From positions 1-18,516 of the forward strand of contig JBMOHV010000036.1 of NCBI GenBank assembly GCA_049317645.1: a DNA stretch of 18,516 nucleotides. Reading direction: 5' to 3'. Position 1 is the first letter of the stretch; every line of letters starts with the position of its first letter. Under the pieces are notes generated by a model that was not told where the DNA came from, ran no database searches, and saw only the letters and a list, made by a program, of their open reading frames with translations. The stretch is from SYHX01 sp049317645. GTDB taxonomy: Bacteria > Bacteroidota > Bacteroidia > UBA7662. Shown one piece after another: positions 7,279 through 13,081 of this stretch. The translations under genes and the position numbers were made by a program.

Positions 7279-7833
7279 ATGGACCAAACGCTTTGGCAAG
7301 AGATCGCCTGGGGGGGTTCCGAATACGCCCTCACGGTGGCCTTGCGGCACACCTTGCTACGGGCTCCCCTGGGACTTCATTTTGCCAAGGAGGCCCTCGA
7401 TGCCGAGAAAGATTCCGTCCACCTGGCCGGTTTTGACCCCAGCGGAACCGTCCGTGCCTGTTTGGTGCTCCGTCCCTCCGTTACGCCGTCCTGGATTCAA
7501 GCCGGCCCCCCAACAAGGACCGCAACAAGAACCGAAACAACGACCGCAACAAGGACCCCGCAAGGACCCCGCGATGCCATTCTGGACACGCCCGCTTTTC
7601 ATATGCGGCAGGTGGCGGTGCGTCAAGACCTGCAGGGCCAGGGCTTGGGTCGCGAATTGATGGATTACGCCCATGCTTGGGTTCTGGATATGAGCCCCGT
7701 TCGGCAAGTGTATTTGCATGCCCGTTCCCAGGTCGTGGGTTTTTACGAGGCCACAGGCTACAAAATTTACGGCGAAGCCTTTTGGGAAGTCGGTTTGGAA
7801 CACCGGGCCATGCACCGTTTTCTTGAATCCTAA
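7279..7833 (+). CDS. GNAT N-acetyltransferase (ElaA-like) with a repeat-encoded insert
   Basis: Acetyl-CoA-dependent acetyltransferase of unknown substrate, 184 residues. The acetyl-CoA loop is visible as QVAV (111-114) followed by QGQGLG (119-124). The C-terminal half (HARSQVVGFYEATGY at 147-161, then a GEAFWEVGLEHRAMHR-type ending) resembles the ElaA branch. Residues about 77-98, just before the acetyl-CoA-binding strand, are a Thr/Arg-rich run encoded by tandem 12-bp repeats. This is not expected in the family and probably forms a floppy loop between strands. The start is 6 nt after the mscS stop. The core motifs are intact, so I expect a folded enzyme. Confidence 0.87.
   Translation: MDQTLWQEIAWGGSEYALTVALRHTLLRAPLGLHFAKEALDAEKDSVHLAGFDPSGTVRACLVLRPSVTPSWIQAGPPTRTATRTETTTATRTPQGPRDAILDTPAFHMRQVAVRQDLQGQGLGRELMDYAHAWVLDMSPVRQVYLHARSQVVGFYEATGYKIYGEAFWEVGLEHRAMHRFLES
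7511..7570 (+). repeat. Five imperfect 12-bp tandem units inside the GNAT gene
   Basis: Units related to CAACAAGGACCG run head to tail at 7511-7522, 7523-7534, 7535-7546, 7547-7558 and 7559-7570, with one to four changes each. Because the unit is 12 bp the reading frame is kept. In the GNAT frame it encodes Thr/Arg-rich residues; in the +1 frame it would read QQGP-type repeats. Confidence 0.85.
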
Positions 7834-7850
7834 CGCCCTCCCAAGCCCAA

Positions 7851-7981
7851 CCGCCGTCTCCTCCGTCTCCCCCCTCTCCTCCGTCTCCCCCCTCTTCCCC
7901 CTCTTCCCCCTCTTCCCCCTCTTCCCCCTCTTCCCCCTCTCCCCCCTCTCCTCCGTCTCCTCCGTCTCCCCCCTCTTCCCC
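7851..7981 (+). repeat. Pyrimidine-rich tandem repeat between the GNAT gene and kdsB
   Basis: The 160-nt gap 7834-7993 is dominated by C/T repeats. Positions 7884-7954 contain no purine at all (71 nt). The core is five perfect copies of the 9-bp unit CCTCTTCCC (7891-7935), flanked on both sides by related CTCC/CCGTCTCC blocks. On the minus strand this is runs of five G separated by AAGA, a strong G-quadruplex-type pattern, and the tract is also of the type that can form triplex DNA. In the kdsB frame it has no stop codon and would encode Leu-Phe-Pro repeats, but kdsB should start after it at 7994. I see no promoter in the gap. Confidence 0.9.
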
Positions 7982-7993
7982 AACCCCATTCCT

Positions 7994-8755
7994 ATGCCCC
8001 TACGTGCTCTGGCTCTGATTCCTGCTCGCCTTGAGTCCTCGCGTTTGCCCCGCAAGATGCTGGCCGATTTGGGGGGCAAGCCCTTGATTGTCCGAACCTG
8101 GGAAGCGGTTCAAAAAGCGTCTTGCTTCGCAAAAGTCCTGGTCGTTACCGACGCCATCGAAATTCTGGAAGCCGCCGCTCAACACGGAGTACCCGCCGTT
8201 CTGTCCTCCCCCTCCCATGTCAGTGGTAGCGACCGAATTGCCGAAGCCCTTCAAAACCTTCCCGAAGGCTCTGCCTACGATGTGGTGGTCAATGTACAAG
8301 GCGACGAACCGATGATCCCGGCTTCTGTATTGGAAAATCTGGTGACCCTCTTTGAAGACCCCAGCGTCCAAGTTGCTTCGGCTTGTTGTCCATGGCCGCA
8401 GGCCGAAGACCCCCAAAACCCCGATCGGGTCAAAGTGGTTTTGGATGCTTTTGACCGGGCTTTGTATTTTTCGAGAGCCACCATTCCGTTCCAACGCCAA
8501 GATTCAACGAGCGATGCGCAGCGATTTTTGCATCTGGGCCTCTATGCGTACCGCCCCGAGCGTCTCCTGGAATTTACCCGACTCCAACCGGCACACTCCG
8601 AGGAATCGGAAAAGTTAGAGCAGCTGCGCTTTTTGCACAACGGTATTCCCATCAAAATGTTACGACTCCAAGAGCCCTTGCCTTCCGGGGTTGATAACAA
8701 CGAAGATCTGCAAAGGGTCCGCCTCCTCTACGGAAGCCCCAGCTCCTTGCGCTGA
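7994..8755 (+). CDS. kdsB: 3-deoxy-manno-octulosonate cytidylyltransferase (CMP-Kdo synthetase)
   Basis: Activates Kdo with CTP to CMP-Kdo, the donor for the inner core of lipopolysaccharide, in the cytoplasm. The 253-residue length is normal. The nucleotide-binding start IPARLESSRLPRK (9-21) replaces the generic nucleotidyltransferase motif with the KdsB form; SHVSGSDR (74-81) and VQGDEP (101-106, metal and CTP binding) are intact. The frame is open far upstream through the pyrimidine repeat, but homologues begin right before the IPAR strand, which supports the ATG at 7994. It is the last gene of the plus-strand unit. Its last 28 bases overlap the end of aspS on the other strand. The presence of kdsB implies a Gram-negative, LPS-bearing cell. 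Confidence 0.95.
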   Translation: MPLRALALIPARLESSRLPRKMLADLGGKPLIVRTWEAVQKASCFAKVLVVTDAIEILEAAAQHGVPAVLSSPSHVSGSDRIAEALQNLPEGSAYDVVVNVQGDEPMIPASVLENLVTLFEDPSVQVASACCPWPQAEDPQNPDRVKVVLDAFDRALYFSRATIPFQRQDSTSDAQRFLHLGLYAYRPERLLEFTRLQPAHSEESEKLEQLRFLHNGIPIKMLRLQEPLPSGVDNNEDLQRVRLLYGSPSSLR

Positions 8756-10506
8756 ATCGGATCAATCCCCGAAGGCGCGTCAATCATCACATCGCGACCT
8801 GCGTTGTTTTTGGGAAACGCTATGAAATCGCGGATGCTCTCCTGTCCTCCGAACAAAGCACAGAGACGGTCAAAACCAAAAGCAATTCCACCGTGCGGTG
8901 GGGCTCCGTATTCAAAGGCTTTGAGCAAAAAGCCAAACTTGGCCTGGGCCTCTTCGGCCCCAAAGCCGAGTAGCTCAAAGAGCCTGGCCTGCAATGCTTT
9001 GTCGTGAATACGAATGGACCCGCCCCCAATTTCGGTTCCGTTCAAAACCATATCGTAGGCATTGGCGCGGACGCGGCCCGGATGGTTTTGCATCAAATCC
9101 ATATCATCGGGCAGGGGAGATGTGAAGGGATGGTGCATGGCGACCCACCGACCGCTCTCCTCGTCCCAATCCAACAAAGGAAAATCCACCACCCACAAGG
9201 CCCGGTATTGATCCGGTGAACGCAGACCCAGGCGATTGCCAATTTCGAGACGGAGCTCGGCCGCCGCTTTGCGAGTCAAGGCCTCGGGGCCGGCCAAAAC
9301 CAGCATCAAATCCCCGGCCCCCAGCCCCGCGGCATCCATCCAAGCCTTCAAATGGTCCGCTCCGTAAAACTTGTCCACCGAAGATCGGTACGTGGCATCC
9401 GCAGCTTCGCAACGCAGCCAAACCATCCCTTTCATGCCGATTTGCGGCCTTTTGACCCAATCGGTCAAGGCATCCAATTCTTTGCGTGTCCAACCGGCGC
9501 CCCCAGGGACCGGGACCGCAATCACGGCCTCCGCGTCCTCAAAAACCCCAAAACCAACGCCTTCAACCCCAGGGCCCGGGAAGGGAACCGCTCCGTAGGC
9601 CTGACCACCCTTGAGGGTCAGGAGGGGCGCAGTCCATCGCAAATCAGGCTTATCATTTCCATAAAGCAGCATCGCATCGGCATAGGTCATCACCGGGATC
9701 TCGCCAATATCCAATCCTTTGACCTGTTGAAACAAATGACGAAAAAGCCCTTCGAACATCGCCAAAATATCCGAGCGCTCCACAAAGGACATTTCACAAT
9801 CGATTTGCGTGAATTCCGGTTGCCGATCGGCGCGTAAATCTTCGTCCCGAAAACATTTTACAATTTGAAAATACCGGTCCAAGCCCCCAACCATTAACAA
9901 TTGTTTGAAGGTCTGTGGAGATTGGGGCAAGGCATAAAATTGTCCGGGATGCATCCGCGATGGGACCACAAAATCCCGGGCCCCTTCGGGGGTTGTCTTG
10001 ATAAGAACCGGTGTCTCTACTTCAATAAAAGACTGAGCATCAAGGTATTTACGAACCTCTTGGGCCATCCGATGCCGCAGTTCCAGCTTGGATCGAACCG
10101 GTGCCCGACGTAGGTCCAGGTAACGGTATTGCATGCGCAAATCTTCGCCACCGTCGGTATCGTCTTCGATCAAAAAAGGCGGCAACGCCGAGGCGTTCAG
10201 GATTTGCAGGTCCTCTAATCGAATCTCAATATCCCCGGTGCTGAGATTGGGGTTTTTGTTATAACGCTCAACCACAACACCACTGGCGCGTATAACAAAT
10301 TCTCGACCAAGCGAACGCATTTGTTCCAAAACCTCCGGCGCCGTGGCTCCTTCCTCGGCCACCAATTGAGTCAAGCCGTAACGATCCCGAAGGTCGACCC
10401 ATATCAGGCCTCCTTTGTCCCGGATCTTGCTGACCCAACCGCAGAGGGTCGCGTGTTGACCCGCATGGGCCAGGTTCAATTCGTCGCAGCGGTGGGTTCG
10501 TAGCAT
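8728..10506 (-). CDS. aspS: Aspartyl-tRNA synthetase
   Basis: Charges tRNA-Asp with aspartate. The 592-residue product has the bacterial class IIb architecture. An N-terminal OB-fold anticodon-binding domain covers about 1-110 (WVDLRDRYGLTQLV). Class II motif 2 is FRDEDLRADRQPEFTQID at 219-236. An inserted GAD domain lies roughly between 270 and 400, and motif 3 is GFDR near 545, followed by IRDFIAFPKNN. I start it at the ATG 10506 (MLRTHRCDEL), which matches how homologues begin. An in-frame start at 10563 would add 19 unrelated residues and cover the candidate promoter at 10527-10534. It is transcribed divergently from tadA; no terminator is visible where it meets kdsB. Discriminating versus non-discriminating charging was not determined. 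Confidence 0.96.
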   Translation of the reverse strand: MLRTHRCDELNLAHAGQHATLCGWVSKIRDKGGLIWVDLRDRYGLTQLVAEEGATAPEVLEQMRSLGREFVIRASGVVVERYNKNPNLSTGDIEIRLEDLQILNASALPPFLIEDDTDGGEDLRMQYRYLDLRRAPVRSKLELRHRMAQEVRKYLDAQSFIEVETPVLIKTTPEGARDFVVPSRMHPGQFYALPQSPQTFKQLLMVGGLDRYFQIVKCFRDEDLRADRQPEFTQIDCEMSFVERSDILAMFEGLFRHLFQQVKGLDIGEIPVMTYADAMLLYGNDKPDLRWTAPLLTLKGGQAYGAVPFPGPGVEGVGFGVFEDAEAVIAVPVPGGAGWTRKELDALTDWVKRPQIGMKGMVWLRCEAADATYRSSVDKFYGADHLKAWMDAAGLGAGDLMLVLAGPEALTRKAAAELRLEIGNRLGLRSPDQYRALWVVDFPLLDWDEESGRWVAMHHPFTSPLPDDMDLMQNHPGRVRANAYDMVLNGTEIGGGSIRIHDKALQARLFELLGFGAEEAQAKFGFLLKAFEYGAPPHGGIAFGFDRLCALFGGQESIRDFIAFPKNNAGRDVMIDAPSGIDPIQRKELGLP

Positions 10507-10526
10507 AAAATCAAGTGTATAGGGCA

Positions 10527-10534
10527 CAAAAATA
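10527..10534 (-). promoter_or_regulatory. Candidate -7 element of aspS
   Basis: TATTTTTG on the minus strand (10534-10527) fits TAnnTTTG and ends about 20 nt before the aspS ATG. No TTG is seen at the expected -33 distance, so the call rests on the -7 half and its position in the aspS/tadA divergent gap. Confidence 0.45.
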
Positions 10535-10579
10535 GAACTTTCACGCCCACAGCGCTTCGCCACGGGTGGGCCTCGGGCC

Positions 10580-10587
10580 TATCTTTG
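10580..10587 (+). promoter_or_regulatory. Candidate -7 element of the tadA unit
   Basis: TATCTTTG, the commonest form of the Bacteroidota -7 element, lies only 4 nt before the tadA ATG at 10592. No good -33 TTG is seen at 19-20 nt (only TTCG). Transcription would start at or just after the ATG, so either the message is nearly leaderless or translation begins at the in-frame ATG 10622. Confidence 0.5.
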
Positions 10588-10591
10588 GTGA

Positions 10592-11038
10592 ATGCTGGGT
10601 CCCGATGGCGACGAATATTTCATGGAACAGGCCCTGCGCCTGGCCCGACAGGCCTACCGGATGGGTGAAATCCCGGTGGGGGCGGTCATCGTCCACGATA
10701 ACAAAATCATTGCACGCGGTCATAACCGCTGCGAGCAACTCAACGATCCCACCGCCCATGCCGAAATGGAGGCGATCACCGCTGCAACGAATCACCTGAG
10801 TTCCAAATACCTGAACGAATGCACGCTCTATGTGACGCTGGAACCCTGCGTCATGTGCGCTGGCGCTTTATTTTGGAGTCAAATCGGGCGGGTGGTCGCC
10901 GGGGCATCGGATCCCAAGCGGGGCTATACATTGCACGGTCCCCTTTTGCATCCCAAAACCTCCTGGTCCATGGGGCTCCTGCACGATGAATGCGGAAGCC
11001 TCATGACGTCATTTTTCCAATCCCTGCGGCATGGATGA
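10592..11038 (+). CDS. tadA: tRNA-specific adenosine deaminase (A34 to inosine)
   Basis: Zinc-dependent deaminase that makes inosine at the wobble position of tRNA-Arg(ACG). The 148-residue protein carries the deaminase signature. Zinc ligand H56 and proton-shuttle E58 are in HAEME, and PCVMC (85-89) supplies C86 and C89. LHPKTSW-type residues toward the C-terminus are as in Bacteroidota TadA. The start is ambiguous. ATG 10592 gives a short extension before FMEQAL that agrees with homologues, but it lies on the predicted transcription start; ATG 10622 (residue 11) would still leave a complete deaminase domain. Its stop overlaps the lysE-family start by 8 nt, so the two are probably translationally coupled. 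Confidence 0.93.
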   Translation: MLGPDGDEYFMEQALRLARQAYRMGEIPVGAVIVHDNKIIARGHNRCEQLNDPTAHAEMEAITAATNHLSSKYLNECTLYVTLEPCVMCAGALFWSQIGRVVAGASDPKRGYTLHGPLLHPKTSWSMGLLHDECGSLMTSFFQSLRHG

Positions 11039-11711
11039 GCGCTGGTTTTACCTCAAAACCCTCCTCGAGGGGCTGTTGATAGGGGTGCCTTTTTGCCTCA
11101 GCCTGGGCCCCGTGATGTTCTCGGTCATCCAGAACAGCATCGAACACGGAAGGTTCGTAGGATTCATGTTGACCGTGGGGGTGGTGATAGCCGACATCCT
11201 CTTGCTGTTGATTACATTCTCGGGGGTTGAAAATTTTTTGCCCGCTGAGATCAATTTTCGCCTCCCAGCCCAAATCATCGGAGGTTTGCTTTTGTTAGGC
11301 ATGGCCCTTAACAATATTCTCCGAAAATCCCGGGCCTCTTACCAAAGCACGGGTCACAAAACACCCTGGTTATACCTGGGGATGGGCTTTAGCCTCAATT
11401 TCCTGAATCCAACGAATTGGTTTTCTTGGCTGGCCATCATCGCCTACACATCGCAGGTATTGGATTACAACTATTACCAAAGCCTGAATTTCTTTACAGG
11501 AATTATTCTCAGCATTTTGGCTACCGAAACCGCGATTTCCTTTGCGGCGCATCGCATCAAGCGCTGGCTTACACCGCTCATTATGAGAAGAATACACCTA
11601 GGAACCGGGTTGATTTTTGGGAGTTCTGGTTTGTACCTTCTTTTTCAATCCTTGCGAACCCTCTTTTTGGTATGCCTTACGATTTTCACCACGACCACGA
11701 TTTTTACTTAG
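11031..11711 (+). CDS. LysE-family transporter
   Basis: Putative inner-membrane exporter of amino acids or related small molecules. The 226-residue product is very hydrophobic, with about six membrane segments (roughly 12-32, 42-62, 73-93, 113-135, 148-168 and 188-210). The LysE/RhtB hallmark near the N-terminus is present as SLGPVMFSVIQNSIEHGR (24-41), followed by the conserved aspartate in VVIAD (51-55). The segment LNFLNPTNWFSW (122-133) matches the family's conserved Asn-Pro helix. The substrate cannot be read from sequence. It overlaps tadA by 8 nt at its start and the methyltransferase gene by 40 nt at its end, so the three genes form one transcription unit. Confidence 0.87.
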   Translation: MDERWFYLKTLLEGLLIGVPFCLSLGPVMFSVIQNSIEHGRFVGFMLTVGVVIADILLLLITFSGVENFLPAEINFRLPAQIIGGLLLLGMALNNILRKSRASYQSTGHKTPWLYLGMGFSLNFLNPTNWFSWLAIIAYTSQVLDYNYYQSLNFFTGIILSILATETAISFAAHRIKRWLTPLIMRRIHLGTGLIFGSSGLYLLFQSLRTLFLVCLTIFTTTTIFT

Positions 11712-12484
11712 ACTTCCTGGCCCGAAATGCCCGCGAAAGTATCATGCCTTTTTGTCTCGAAGGCCTGCAGGCGCTTGATGCCCGTCGAAAAGGGTGGGAG
11801 AACTTGGAGGTCCTGGAATTGGGTTGTGGAGAAGGAGGAAATCTGTTGCCCTTCGTAGAGGCGGGCGCCAAAGGAACCGGCATCGACCTCAACCAAAAGA
11901 AAATTGAATTTGGTCGTCAACGAATGGACCAGCATATTGCATCAGGCCGAATGGACCTTCGAGGCGAGGACATCTACAACCCCGCCATCGAAGCCGAGTT
12001 CACGGGGCGCTTCGATTTGATTGTCCTCAAGGATGTGATCGAACACCTTCCTGACCAGCCACGGGCCCTCAAACAAATGCAGAAATTCCTCAAAACCAAT
12101 GGTTTGCTTTTTATCGGATGGCCTCCGTGGACCATGCCTTTTGGGGGCCATCAACAAATTGCAGAGGGTTGGGTTCAAAAATTTCCTTGGATACATCTCC
12201 TGCCCCGTTCGGCCTACGAAGCCTTGCTAAGAGGGACCCGTCAAAGCGACGAAACCCGGGAGGAATTGTTGTCCATTTACGATTGCGGTATTGGCATTCA
12301 ACGCATGCACCGCATCGCCTCCCAAACCGGTATGCCGATTTTGCGCGAGACCCATTACCTGATTAACCCCATTTACGCCTACAAATTCGGATTGAAGACC
12401 CGCCAACAAATTCCTCTCCTTCGGTCTTTGCCCGTTATCAGGGACTTCCTGACCACGTCGGTCTACCTTTTGTTACAGAAGTAA
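11672..12484 (+). CDS. Class I SAM-dependent methyltransferase
   Basis: A 270-residue Rossmann-fold methyltransferase of unknown substrate. Motif I is LELGCGEGG (48-56), the acidic end of strand 2 is D72 in GTGIDLN, and motif IV/post-I is LKDVIEHLPD (119-128). PPWTMPFGGHQQ (151-162) follows strand 5 and resembles a segment I recall from Bacteroidota methyltransferases encoded near surface-polysaccharide genes; this does not fix the substrate. I start it at the ATG 11672 (MPYDFHHDH), inside the end of the transporter gene. The frame is open further upstream but that part is the shadow of the transporter. Its stop overlaps that of pnuC on the other strand by 12 nt. Confidence 0.85.
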   Translation: MPYDFHHDHDFYLDFLARNARESIMPFCLEGLQALDARRKGWENLEVLELGCGEGGNLLPFVEAGAKGTGIDLNQKKIEFGRQRMDQHIASGRMDLRGEDIYNPAIEAEFTGRFDLIVLKDVIEHLPDQPRALKQMQKFLKTNGLLFIGWPPWTMPFGGHQQIAEGWVQKFPWIHLLPRSAYEALLRGTRQSDETREELLSIYDCGIGIQRMHRIASQTGMPILRETHYLINPIYAYKFGLKTRQQIPLLRSLPVIRDFLTTSVYLLLQK

Positions 12485-13081
12485 CGTCTCGTCCCTCTGT
12501 TCGGTCAAGACCAAGCGGGCCCTGGACCAAATCCACCAACCCCTGAGGGCCAAGAATCCAAAGACCGCGTACTGACCCGCCGTCGGAAGCATGCCCTTGT
12601 GGATATAAAGGCCCACAGACAACATATTAATAATCAACCACAAAGGCCAATTCCAGGTGTACCCGGATGCCATCCATAACATAGCAGTAATCGCCAAGGC
12701 CGACGTCGTGGCATCCCAAACGACGACCGTGCTGTCTGTATAAGAACGCAACAATCCCCAAAACAAAAACCAAGCCAATAGGCCGAATCCAACCCCTGCC
12801 CAAAAACCTTGGGCGTCCATGGCACGCACCGGCACCCCACCTTTCTCGGTCTTCCGCTGGCCCCATGCAAACCAACCCACAAAACCCATCACGGTGTACC
12901 ACCCGTTAATCACGGCGTCCGCATAAATCCCATGAATAGCGCAGAGCACGACATAGGAAGATGTGCTCAAAACCCCGCTGATATAGCCACGGCGACGACC
13001 GCCACCCAGATCCCAAACCCCCCAAATCCCCAGCAAGGCGGCCCCGGTTTCGACCCAAAAAGCCGTCCCCAGGGTTTCCAT
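12473..13081 (-). CDS. pnuC: PnuC-family nicotinamide riboside (vitamin) transporter
   Basis: Inner-membrane facilitator that takes up nicotinamide riboside for NAD synthesis; some relatives carry thiamine or riboflavin. The 202 residues are hydrophobic and tryptophan-rich, with about seven membrane segments. Family landmarks are NGWYTVMGFVGWFAWG (59-74), YTWNWPLWLIINMLSVGLY (141-159) and the Tyr/Trp-rich last helix QYAVFGFLALRGWW (170-183). The ATG shares one base with the infB stop (TAATG), so it is probably translated by reinitiation as the last gene of the rimP-nusA-infB transcript. The ligand is inferred from family membership. No vitamin riboswitch or kinase gene is nearby to settle it. 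Confidence 0.88.
   Translation of the reverse strand: METLGTAFWVETGAALLGIWGVWDLGGGRRRGYISGVLSTSSYVVLCAIHGIYADAVINGWYTVMGFVGWFAWGQRKTEKGGVPVRAMDAQGFWAGVGFGLLAWFLFWGLLRSYTDSTVVVWDATTSALAITAMLWMASGYTWNWPLWLIINMLSVGLYIHKGMLPTAGQYAVFGFLALRGWWIWSRARLVLTEQRDETLLL

Noticed and set aside
7851..7981. Repeat tract as a CRISPR array
   Set aside because: The units are 9-bp direct tandem repeats with no spacers and no cas genes nearby.
7718..7993. Upstream in-frame extension of kdsB through the pyrimidine repeat (start at 7718)
   Set aside because: It would overlap the GNAT gene in another frame and add Leu-Phe-Pro repeats before the normal KdsB N-terminus. The ATG at 7994 matches the family start.
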